Position numbers and translations under genes: made by a program
Origin: a virus
IMG/VR virus record: IMGVR_UViG_3300030450_000594
Location: 1,631-22,302 of that record
Strand: one strand, 5' to 3'
DNA: 20,672 nt
Shown here: in pieces, positions 6,101 through 13,962 of the stretch
Numbering within the stretch: the first letter of the stretch is position 1
How the letters are laid out: every line of letters begins with the position of its first letter
Notes under the pieces: generated by a model
The model's input: the letters and a program-made list of their open reading frames with translations, nothing else
What the model was told of the DNA's origin: nothing
Database searches by the model: none

Positions 6101-7517
6101 CTTTTATTTCTATACCATTATCTGTTGTAATTAATTTTTCTTTATTGTTTTTATATAGCTTGACTGTATTTGGGTGAAAATCAGCCATCACATTTGATGT
6201 ACCAGACTCTTGAATGATTACATTAGAACCGAAAACTAACAGTGATCCTGTACCTGAATCGTCAATTATAGAGTTTGTATTATCGTGATAAATCTGCAAG
6301 GCTCCACTTGGCCCCATTTTGATTTTACCTCCACCACTGTTAGTGAAGGCATCAGCAAATAAGTCACCACTCCACTTTGCACCCGCTGTATCTGTCTCAA
6401 ATTTTAAAGCACCATCATAATATAATTTAACTGCATTACCACCAAAAGCTTCTATCATCAAACTTTCTGGTGTAGAGTTTGTCCTTTGTAATTTTATAGA
6501 TGTACCAAACAGTAAAAGATCACCTGTACCTGTGTCATCAATTATTGAATTATTGCCATCATGATAAATCTCTAAACCATCATTATTTGTACCAAATATA
6601 GCTTTTACATTATCATCAAAAGTTTGACTTGAACTAGAAGAAGTTGTGGTAGCAAAATCTAACTTACCTGTACCGTCACCAGCATCATTATATGTAACTG
6701 ATATACCTGTTTCAGTATTACCAGTGACCATAGCTCCTACAATATCCTGTACCTGTTCTGTTGTTAATTGTGAAGGAATAGTAGGTAAATTATCTAAGTC
6801 GTTATAAGAAATACCAGAAACAGTACCAGTAAAGGTAGGACTATTTAAAGGTGCTTTTGCTGCTAAAGCAGTAGTTATAGTTGTAGAAAAATCAGCATCA
6901 TCACCTAAAGCAGCAGCTAATTCATTAAGTGTATTTAATGCGTCAGGACTAGAATCGACTAGGTTTGATATAGCAGTTTGTACAAAGGCAGTAGAGGCTA
7001 ATTTAGTTGTATTGTCAGTTGCACTCTGCGTTGTAGTAACACCTGTTATTGTATTACTACCAAAGTTAGGATTTATTTTTGTTCCATCTATAGCAGCGTT
7101 AGCAGCTACATTTGCATTTGTAATAGTGCTTATACCAGTTGTATCTGCCAAAGGCAATCTTGATAAGACAACACCAAAGAAAGCAGTGCCATTGCTGGGA
7201 GCAGAAGCAAAAGTTATCGTACCGTTTACAGAATTTATCGTATAAGCAGTAGAAGGTTCTTGTAGATGACCTGCTAATACGATATGTAGAGATTCAGCAC
7301 TAGCTGGTTTAACAGTAATGTTATCAACTTTTAAATTAAAAGTAGTTAATACACCATTGAAATTACTAGAAATATTATCTAATTTCTGTGCATTTATAGT
7401 ACCTGTATCATACTTTCCTTGTGATACCCATTTAACACCATCAAAAACATATTGCAGACCATTAGCAGCATTATGTATGTCTGTTACTGAAGGACTAGAA
7501 GGAAAGTCAAGAGCCAT
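3132..7517 (-). CDS. Giant repeat-rich tail fibre with C-terminal S74 intramolecular chaperone (1461 aa)
   Basis: A probable receptor-binding fibre. The N-terminus (residues 1-35) has a short P-S-S-P-x-V-x-D then G-L-Q-Y-V-F-D-G-V-K-W motif, seen in many marine phage fibres. Residues about 40-120 form a beta module. At about 150-240 is a phage-fibre repeat (KLASTAFVQTAISNLVDSSP, then T-F-T-G-T-V). Residues about 310-1300 alternate two short motifs: 'D-L-x-L-x-H-D-x-x-x-S-Y-I' (eight copies) and 'L-x-Y-D-x-x-x-K-x-x-T-x-x-x-G-V-K-W-x-G-D-L-F-C-D-D' (about ten variants). The last 110 residues are an S74 chaperone: NTSDENEKKDINN, then V-S-Y-K-W and Y-G-L-L-A-Q-N-I. Ser1362 with Lys1367, five residues on, fits the self-cleavage Ser/Lys pair, so cleavage before Ser1362 would release about 100 residues. 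It starts six bases after the gp17-type gene, and the start lacks a Shine-Dalgarno sequence. Confidence 0.85.
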   Translation of the reverse strand: MALDFPSSPSVTDIHNAANGLQYVFDGVKWVSQGKYDTGTINAQKLDNISSNFNGVLTTFNLKVDNITVKPASAESLHIVLAGHLQEPSTAYTINSVNGTITFASAPSNGTAFFGVVLSRLPLADTTGISTITNANVAANAAIDGTKINPNFGSNTITGVTTTQSATDNTTKLASTAFVQTAISNLVDSSPDALNTLNELAAALGDDADFSTTITTALAAKAPLNSPTFTGTVSGISYNDLDNLPTIPSQLTTEQVQDIVGAMVTGNTETGISVTYNDAGDGTGKLDFATTTSSSSSQTFDDNVKAIFGTNNDGLEIYHDGNNSIIDDTGTGDLLLFGTSIKLQRTNSTPESLMIEAFGGNAVKLYYDGALKFETDTAGAKWSGDLFADAFTNSGGGKIKMGPSGALQIYHDNTNSIIDDSGTGSLLVFGSNVIIQESGTSNVMADFHPNTVKLYKNNKEKLITTDNGIEIKGDSSNSTDGSIQLNCSANSHGVKIKSPNHSAGQSYTIILPDNQIAVNKILKVKSVSGSGSTAIGQLEFADDTDTTLPTASSSTLGGIKVGTNLSIDGNGVLSASSGTTVGGANGVSFNDDIRIIFGGTTNEKLELFYNASVNRGIITANTGVHLQFDGSTKIESVNAGVKWHGDLFCDDSISGDVNKIRLGNSADLEIYHDSNNSIIDATGNGSLLFYASDIIFHEKSDAAHKIAEFSQDSSTGCKLYYDNSAKFQTTSSGATLSGNLTVTGTVDGIDIATDVAANTAKVTNATHTGEVTGSGALTIADNVVDEANLKVSNSPTNGYVLTAQSGNTGGLTWAAAGAAETKSTINALYGDNDQLILGNADGDGDDALKLYYNGSSGFITADSGVQLQHDGSTKLSTESTGAKWVGDLFCDDSQYLKLGSSADLQLHHDATNSYIDNGQGDLNLRALTNSTTVQIIAGSEYMARFVKDGAVELYHGMSGSAASKKFETTSYGALLTGNLKLGDNRKVTFGDSDDLQLHHDGSNSYIADTGTGGLRVTSSEFRVNNSANSEVMLNCSENGSVQLRYDNSLKLETLSSGVKWHGDLFCDDGDGGGSGSRLNIGASADLRLFHDATHSYVDEAGNGNLILRTNSSGTYSTIVLQAGRENSLICNKLGSVELFYISGVGSSSKKLNTESTGVQFYGNLRADDNCELRLGNSGDLQLWHDGNNNNIYSATGTLYVRGDRSGFISAGASEWGVKYEVNSFVQLFYDNALKLETQSSGVKWFGDLYCDDNQTIKLGNSADLRLYHDGSHSYISDQGTGSLKVLSNLIEFRDANNSIHTLYIRSDMSSYLYYNGSYKLVTESIGVAINGVLRPAASNSHDLGASDRRWATIYAVNNLNTSDENEKKDINNCDLGLDFVNKINPVSYKWKDEQLGSKTHYGLLAQNIEDAIKSEGKTLDDFGAIHKPQHTAMGLNYNQIIAPLVKAIQELSAKVAVLEGA
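3690..4820 (-). repeat. Regular protein-coding repeat array in the large fibre
   Basis: Copies four to eight of the 'D-L-x-L-x-H-D-x-x-x-S-Y-I' motif lie about 85-95 codons apart (roughly 275 bases per unit) and alternate with the 'K-x-x-T-x-x-x-G-V-K-W-x-G-D-L' motif. Copies one to three, upstream to about 6580, are spaced less regularly (about 94, 262 and 234 residues). DNA copies are diverged but still visibly related, for example repeated ATCATGATxxA and CATCGTGxxxxA blocks on the plus strand. Unit boundaries are approximate. Confidence 0.6.
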
Positions 7518-7523
7518 AATAAT

Positions 7524-9779
7524 TTAAGGGAATGTAGTCTGACCAGTAGAATAGCCAGCACAGAATTGTATAAAATTATCGTTACTAGCATTAACATTAC
7601 CACTTCCATTATCAGTTAACCACTCAATACCACCTGTTTGATTTCCAGAAACATCAACACCAAGAATTACTATGTGATCGTGGTTATTACCGTTTACTTG
7701 GATTCCATATCTTTGTGGACCAGTACCACTTAAGTCAACAGTTGTACCGCCACACTTACCACCTGATATATAAACATGATTAGATGAAGAAGCAATACTT
7801 ATACCATGATAATAGTTTGATTGAGAAGATCCATTTCCACCAATAGTAGGGTTTGAAATACTTACATTTTGTGTTGGAGAATTTATTAATATTCCGTTTT
7901 GTCTATTGTCTCGACAGTTAACATTAGAAATTTGTACTGTTGAATTTTGTGATGTACCTAAATTAATACCTTGTTCGTAGTTAGTACCAGTAAAACAGTC
8001 GGCTATTGTTATAAAATTACCAGTACCATTTATATTAAATCCATCATAAGCAGCCCTTTCTGCTTCAGCATTTTCAAAGTTTATAAAGTTACCATCCCAA
8101 GTACCAGTTACATAATAATTATCTCTACATCTTATGACAGAGGTTCTTGAAATAAAAACAGTACTAACATCAGCATCTATATAAACACCTCTTACTGACT
8201 GGTTAATTTTATTACCTAACCATTTCCATGTAACACCACCATCAGTAATACTTTGTCCAGTACCAGTAGGTCCACCAGAACTAGCTGAAGTACCTGCAGA
8301 TATACATTCATATATCCTTTCTCTATCATTTTGTACTTTAGTTCCTACAGAGTAAGAAGCACTTGCAGACCAATTATTGGCAGATAATCCCGCAGCAGGA
8401 CTTCCATCAATAATGCAATCAACAATTCTAATTTGATCCATACGGTCAGTAGAACTACTGCCATGTAATTTAATAACATGACTTTCGCCAGAAGAAGTTT
8501 CTGGAATAGATCTAAACTTGCAATTTCTAATCATTGATGAACTTAATCCATCAAAATTCATGCAAAAAGTTATACCATGAAAATGCAAATTTTCGTATAT
8601 ATGTTCTTGCGTACCTGCTTGAGCAACAACATGAATCGCACCATCAGGAGGTTTTACCCCTGCTCCACCTGTATTTTGGTTATTTACGGTTCCACCAATA
8701 AATCCAATATTTCTTATTTCTATTGATCTTGCATTTGTAATACTTATAAAAGTATTATTATCGTTATCATCTCTTTTAAATCTAGCTCCGTAGTTATCAC
8801 TATTTACAACCATTCCGCAAGCTCCTTCAAGAACAACAGCGTTTTTAGTAATAGTTATGGCAGAAGTTAATTTATAAAGTCCCGAAGGAAATATAATTTT
8901 ACCTCCTGTTGCTGGTAAAGCATTTATCGCATTGTTTATAAATCCAGCACAGTTAGTAGTACTTGTAGTTGTACCAGCAGGAATAAAATCATTAATGTTA
9001 ATTATACTATCTAATCTAGATTCAAGAGTTCGTACTTGACCACCACTTGCTGAATTAGCATAAACAATTTTTGAAGCATCTATAGCTGCACTTGCATTAA
9101 CATCAGCATTAACTATATCTAAATTTGCAAGCTTAGATTTTGCTATTGCTGCATTACTATTTATTTCAGAATTAGTTATAGATAAGTCTAATTTAGATTG
9201 TGCTATTGCAGCATTACTAGCAATATTATTATTAGTAAGGTTTGATATGTTTACGTTAGATAAATCACCAACACCAAAAGGTGGATTAGCTTCTATCCAT
9301 TGTGCAGAATCAGTATCAACATAATAAACAAAAGTACGACCAGACACCGTATCAAACCATCTAGCACCATTACTTACGTCAGTAGGTGCAGAAGAGCTAA
9401 CAAAAGTACTAATAAGACTTTCCACATCTGACTTAGTTTCTTGCATACCAAATAAAATATGCTTGCTGTTGTTGTCTAAATCAGATTCAGTTAATACAGA
9501 ACCGTCTTCAAAATCTACTTTAGGTAGTGTTATGTTAGTATTTCTTTTGATTTCTATAACTTCATTTAATGTTGGAAAGTTATTAGCAGTAAATTCTATT
9601 TGTGCTTTTGTAGGAAATGTATAATGTGTATTTCTTGTTTTTAAAACTCCATTAACAGTAACTTGTATATCTGCTTGATCTAAATAATCAAAAGAAATTG
9701 CATAAGGACCAGAAGTATTGCCACTGCTATTATTAGTTGCCGAATGAGTTTGCTTTGAAGGTACTGTATTAAAAGCCAT
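7524..9779 (-). CDS. gp17: T7 gp17-type tail fibre/spike with beta-helix domain (751 aa)
   Basis: An adsorption protein attached to the tail. Residues 1 to about 125 match the T7 tail-fibre N-terminal domain that joins fibre to tail: P-Y-A-I-S-F-D-Y-L, then V-N-G-V-L-K-T, H-Y-T-F, I-E-I-K-R-N-T and L-T-E-S-D-L-D. At about 180-245 is a repeated 'N-A-A-I-A-x-S-K-L' segment, likely a trimeric linker. From about 260 (F-I-P-A-G-T-T-T, then G-K-I-I-F-P-S-G-L-Y-K-L) begins a pectate-lyase-like right-handed beta-helix with many G/N/S turns. A module at about 465-520 (SASYSVGTKVQ, then Y-E-C-I-S-A-G, W-K-W-L-G) looks like an inserted carbohydrate-binding fold. The T7 protein is 553 aa, so this one is longer and enzymatic or binding activity toward host polysaccharide is plausible. 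It starts two bases after the gp16-type gene. Confidence 0.85.
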   Translation of the reverse strand: MAFNTVPSKQTHSATNNSSGNTSGPYAISFDYLDQADIQVTVNGVLKTRNTHYTFPTKAQIEFTANNFPTLNEVIEIKRNTNITLPKVDFEDGSVLTESDLDNNSKHILFGMQETKSDVESLISTFVSSSAPTDVSNGARWFDTVSGRTFVYYVDTDSAQWIEANPPFGVGDLSNVNISNLTNNNIASNAAIAQSKLDLSITNSEINSNAAIAKSKLANLDIVNADVNASAAIDASKIVYANSASGGQVRTLESRLDSIININDFIPAGTTTSTTNCAGFINNAINALPATGGKIIFPSGLYKLTSAITITKNAVVLEGACGMVVNSDNYGARFKRDDNDNNTFISITNARSIEIRNIGFIGGTVNNQNTGGAGVKPPDGAIHVVAQAGTQEHIYENLHFHGITFCMNFDGLSSSMIRNCKFRSIPETSSGESHVIKLHGSSSTDRMDQIRIVDCIIDGSPAAGLSANNWSASASYSVGTKVQNDRERIYECISAGTSASSGGPTGTGQSITDGGVTWKWLGNKINQSVRGVYIDADVSTVFISRTSVIRCRDNYYVTGTWDGNFINFENAEAERAAYDGFNINGTGNFITIADCFTGTNYEQGINLGTSQNSTVQISNVNCRDNRQNGILINSPTQNVSISNPTIGGNGSSQSNYYHGISIASSSNHVYISGGKCGGTTVDLSGTGPQRYGIQVNGNNHDHIVILGVDVSGNQTGGIEWLTDNGSGNVNASNDNFIQFCAGYSTGQTTFP

Positions 9780-9781
9780 AA

Positions 9782-12700
9782 CTATTTACTAAAGGTGTTC
9801 AAAGACTTCTCAAGTGCATTGTAATATTCTTCTTTAATTTTATTCTTTTTGTCTACTCTTTGCTGCAATTCATTTTGACCTCTGCTTTCAAAATATAAGT
9901 TTTCACCATGTTTAATATATGTTCTATTTATCTCAGCCAAATCTAAATATATTTCTTGTGCTGCTTCTTTACCCAAAGCGTTAGTCAATCCATATTCTTC
10001 TACAATACCTGCTCTTCTTGTATAGGCTGGTGATTCCAAATAATTGTTCATAGTTTCAAGTATTGTTTTTTCTCCAAATCCGTCATAATTTAATTTTTGT
10101 GTATTTATAACTTCTTTTAATTTATTGTAATCACCTGTTGTTAATTTAAATGGTGTTATTGTTTCAGTTCCACCTCTAATAGTACCTGTAATTATTTCTT
10201 TGGGTTCTGGTAACATTCTTCCAATCAAAGCTTGTGCTTTGTAAATCTTGTAATTTTTACTTCTACTATGCCTTGATAAAGAAAATAAATCTAGTCCTTT
10301 TTTCTGTGGATATAAAACTGGTTCGTTAGTTATGTGTTCATACATAAAAGGTAAATCATAATTTAGACCCATAAATTTCTCTTGTGATTGGTTAATTATG
10401 TCTCTTAAAGCTCTTTGATACATACTATGTTTATTAAAATCAGGATCATCTATTGAAAGTTCTTGATTTATTACATCACCTTCTCTAACTTTTGTATCGA
10501 CTCTCTGTTGTAAAAGCTGTACTTCTTCATCACTAAAACCCATTATTTTCAAAACGTCTGCTGGTGTTTGTTTTAATCTCGCACCTAAATTTGAGTATGG
10601 TATTAGTCTTCCAACTAATTGTCTGCCTACATATTCTGAAAATTTTTTAACTCTATAGTTTGTAGGACTATCAACTTCGCCTTCATCTCCTTCTCCTACT
10701 TTTGGTACTGCTTGAAATATATTCATCAATTCATTTATTTGTGCTGTAAAACTTCTGTTAAATATATTCCTACCAACTGCACCTACCCAACCAATAGTAA
10801 AATCGTCATAAGGTTTTTCACCAATTACACCAGAAGCGTTGATAAAATCTACCATTAGACGTAGATAACCAGCCATAGGTTCGGGTATATTTTCGTAAGT
10901 TTCATACTCATATACTGGTTCACCATCATCACCAAATAAAGGTTCGCCATCTTCGTCATACTGCAAAGTTCCTTTACTGTATGGTCGCCAACCATTTTTC
11001 CACATAGACTTCCACATAGCAGCACCTTCTGGTTTTTTAAAATCAGGACCACCACCTGTCAATATAATTGGAGGTACAAATTCTTCATCTCTTAATTTTC
11101 TTCTATAGTCCATAGCAGTTGCACCAATCAGCATTGCTAGACCCATACCTAAACGTATTTCACCTCTTGTTTGTTGTGCAATGATTGGATCTGCACTTAA
11201 CAAATCATTTCTTATCTCTGGTAAAAGTACTTGGTTTAATCGGTTTAAATTAGTAAAACTTTTGCCAGTATCAATAATCATAGGTTGATTGATAATAGGA
11301 AGTAATCTTGCGTTTGATTTTAAGATGTTTGTTGGTGCTTTTGTAAAAGAAAAATAAAATCTAGCAAGTGGGTGTTTATTAGCAAATTTATTTAAAGCAG
11401 AAGCAGCTTTGCCAAAATAATCTTCTGTTCTTATATCTTGTGTAAAGGTTATTGTTTTACCAAAATCCTGTGCTTGTTTTAATATTTTTTCTGTTAACGT
11501 ATTTTCTAAAGGTATCTTTCCATTTTCAGCATAGTATTGAAGAATTGAATCGACATGACCTTTTATAAAATTATCTAATTCATCTCCTTGCTTACCAAGT
11601 CTAAGACCTTCATTAAAAGATTCAAAAGTAGCAGCAGCAATAATGTTAGGAGCTTGTATCAGAGCATCAGTAGATGTCATCAATCTCATTGGCAGTCTTA
11701 TACCTTTACCTGTTTTGTCTACAAATCTAGAAGCTAAATTATCGCCATCAGAAGAAATCATAAATCTCTGTCCAGTATCACCTTTAAAGTTTCCAATATT
11801 TACAAAGTTATCTTCCATATCCCAAGACTTTTTCCAAGCTTTAAGACCAAAATTTAAATTAGAATGTAAAGCAAACAAATGTCTTTTAGCACCTTCTAGC
11901 TCTTTTAAATTGTTTGAACCTAAAGCTAACTTTAAAGCTGCTAAATAACTCTGTGCTACTCCTGATATAAAGTTAACTTCTTGAGTAGTAGGTGCAGAAA
12001 GTAGTGCGTTGATACCTACTTCGTTTACTCCTCTAACAAATTTGTCTAAGGCACTTGAAAAACCATCTACTTTTTTCATGGCAACTATCTGTTCTACTTT
12101 GCCATCTGTGCGTTCAATACGATTTGCTAATCTATACAAATCATCTAAATCTCCTGATTCTTGTGCTTCTCTAATACGTTGTTTTAATAATGCTCTAAAA
12201 TCTTTTTTCTCTCTTAATGCTTCATTAAAATCTAAAGTTGATTCTCCTACTTGTTCTGTTGCTTCTCGTTTTTGTGCAGGTGTCATATCCATTACTTCTT
12301 CTGGGCTTTTACCTGCAATACCAGAATCAGGTTTAGCTTGTAAAGTTTTACCTACACGACCAAAAGGAGTTCTGACTGCTTTTATATCCATAGTCAACCA
12401 ATCTTCTACTTTCTCTAAAGCGTCATCTAATTCATCTGCTGCCTGTTCTATTAATTTAAAATCTTTACTATCAAGAGCATTTACATATTTTGTATTTGCA
12501 TTAACAACTCCATCTGAAGCCAACACTACGTTTTGTGCTAAAGCAAAAGCCAACTCATCAGGTGGCCTTTCACCATAAAATTTTATATATTCTTTTGCCA
12601 TAGCTCTTATTCTTTTTGAATTTTTAAGGTCTATAACTCTGTCATCATATAAATTTAATGCACCAAGTTTTGTTTTTAATTGTGACTTTCTACCTTCAAA

Positions 12701-13960
12701 CACATTCTTATCTTTCATTTCTCTAATTGTTTGATCTATACCCTCTTGGAAAGTACCCTTAACTCCTTTGTTTGTATATTGCTGTGGTGTTTTTGTCTTA
12801 TCTCCTAAGTCTTGTTTTTTCTTTTTAGCAACTGTACTAACAGACTCACCAAGATATTTTGCATCTGCTGGTATTTTTAAGACAAGGCCAGAAGTATTAT
12901 CAGGAGATGCTTTAGCACTACCTGTCATTTCTGCAACCATATCTTTTACTTTTTGGTGAACCTTTACACCATGAGCTTTTATTTCTGATTTTGAAAACCC
13001 TTGAGCTTCTAATGCTTCTACAATTCTATCTTCAGCTTTAGATTTACTTTTATTACTTCTAATAATATAAGCAACTTGATCTAGTTCAGATTCAAACTGT
13101 ATGCTTGCCAACCCATATCTAGGCTTCATACGTTGTAAAGACTTAGGTAGTTGGAATACTCTTTTAGGTTTTGTAGTCTCTACTGTTTCTGTTTTATTTG
13201 GTTGTTCATCTACAAACTTCTTTGACTCACTAGCTTGTTTTATTATTTCATCTACTTGTTTCTTTTCTTCTGTAGTAATTGTGTTGTTTATTTCTTGTGC
13301 TGTCTTGCCAGTAAACTTTTTACTAATACCTTCAAGAGCATCTATAGCACCTTTAAAGGTAAGACCAAAACCAGCACCAAGAGTAGCAGAAGTTGTAAAT
13401 TCTGTTGGTGATAATAGTTCTTGTTCGTTTATAAGTTTTTGTATTTGTCTATCTGCTACTGCTGTTGAAGCACCTTGCAAAGCAGCCCTTCTTAAACCTT
13501 TTGCTCCTTTTGCTGTAGATCCAAAAGGTATCATTTGTATTAAACCTGCTGATATAGCTTCTCCATAATTTATTTTGTCTTCACCTCTGGTTTTCTGTGC
13601 AAGTATGCTTGATCCAAAACCAGAACCAAAATTGATAACACCATAAGCACCAACACCAACAGGACCACCTGCTAATAGACCTAAAGTTAATTTATCTGTA
13701 AGAACACCTGCACCAACTTCAAGACCTAAACCTGCTGCTTGTTTGTATGGATCTCCCTTTTCATCTTTAAATGTACCTTCATCACCTTCTGTATAAAAAT
13801 TATTTATAGAGTTTTCTAAATCTACATCTATATCCCAATCTAAAAAACTTTCTGTTTGTTTATATATATCGTTATTTATAGGCTGTAAAAAGTTAGTATC
13901 AGTTTGAAAGCCACTTATAGGTTGACTAGCTTGATTGTTATTTAAATTTGAATCTGTCAT
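9782..13960 (-). CDS. gp16: Internal virion/ejection protein, T7 gp16 type (1392 aa)
   Basis: By position and size (T7 gp16 is 1318 aa) this is the largest core/ejection protein, which leaves the capsid and helps form the channel across the cell envelope. The first 70 residues are polar. Residues about 75-121 are Gly/Ala-rich and hydrophobic (GLGLEVGAGVLTDK, then LLAGGPVGVGAYG) and could insert in the membrane. The middle is helical and charged. At about 650-685 is an 'A-L-L-S-A-P-T-T-Q-E-V-N-F' motif followed by hydrophobic helix, a pattern common in large phage ejection proteins. A further hydrophobic helix lies near 943 (LGMGLAMLIGATAM). Unlike T7 gp16 there is no transglycosylase motif at the N-terminus; that domain is in the preceding gene. 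It begins two bases after the gp15-type stop. Long frames on the other strand are shadows. Confidence 0.8.
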   Translation of the reverse strand: MTDSNLNNNQASQPISGFQTDTNFLQPINNDIYKQTESFLDWDIDVDLENSINNFYTEGDEGTFKDEKGDPYKQAAGLGLEVGAGVLTDKLTLGLLAGGPVGVGAYGVINFGSGFGSSILAQKTRGEDKINYGEAISAGLIQMIPFGSTAKGAKGLRRAALQGASTAVADRQIQKLINEQELLSPTEFTTSATLGAGFGLTFKGAIDALEGISKKFTGKTAQEINNTITTEEKKQVDEIIKQASESKKFVDEQPNKTETVETTKPKRVFQLPKSLQRMKPRYGLASIQFESELDQVAYIIRSNKSKSKAEDRIVEALEAQGFSKSEIKAHGVKVHQKVKDMVAEMTGSAKASPDNTSGLVLKIPADAKYLGESVSTVAKKKKQDLGDKTKTPQQYTNKGVKGTFQEGIDQTIREMKDKNVFEGRKSQLKTKLGALNLYDDRVIDLKNSKRIRAMAKEYIKFYGERPPDELAFALAQNVVLASDGVVNANTKYVNALDSKDFKLIEQAADELDDALEKVEDWLTMDIKAVRTPFGRVGKTLQAKPDSGIAGKSPEEVMDMTPAQKREATEQVGESTLDFNEALREKKDFRALLKQRIREAQESGDLDDLYRLANRIERTDGKVEQIVAMKKVDGFSSALDKFVRGVNEVGINALLSAPTTQEVNFISGVAQSYLAALKLALGSNNLKELEGAKRHLFALHSNLNFGLKAWKKSWDMEDNFVNIGNFKGDTGQRFMISSDGDNLASRFVDKTGKGIRLPMRLMTSTDALIQAPNIIAAATFESFNEGLRLGKQGDELDNFIKGHVDSILQYYAENGKIPLENTLTEKILKQAQDFGKTITFTQDIRTEDYFGKAASALNKFANKHPLARFYFSFTKAPTNILKSNARLLPIINQPMIIDTGKSFTNLNRLNQVLLPEIRNDLLSADPIIAQQTRGEIRLGMGLAMLIGATAMDYRRKLRDEEFVPPIILTGGGPDFKKPEGAAMWKSMWKNGWRPYSKGTLQYDEDGEPLFGDDGEPVYEYETYENIPEPMAGYLRLMVDFINASGVIGEKPYDDFTIGWVGAVGRNIFNRSFTAQINELMNIFQAVPKVGEGDEGEVDSPTNYRVKKFSEYVGRQLVGRLIPYSNLGARLKQTPADVLKIMGFSDEEVQLLQQRVDTKVREGDVINQELSIDDPDFNKHSMYQRALRDIINQSQEKFMGLNYDLPFMYEHITNEPVLYPQKKGLDLFSLSRHSRSKNYKIYKAQALIGRMLPEPKEIITGTIRGGTETITPFKLTTGDYNKLKEVINTQKLNYDGFGEKTILETMNNYLESPAYTRRAGIVEEYGLTNALGKEAAQEIYLDLAEINRTYIKHGENLYFESRGQNELQQRVDKKNKIKEEYYNALEKSLNTFSK

Positions 13961-13962
13961 CT

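Noticed and set aside
12009-13568. Plus-strand frames of 189 and 155 aa opposite the gp16-type gene
   Set aside because: Rich in Ser, Leu, Phe and Cys, as expected from the complement of Lys/Glu/Ala codons. The minus-strand frame is continuous and has recognisable ejection-protein features.
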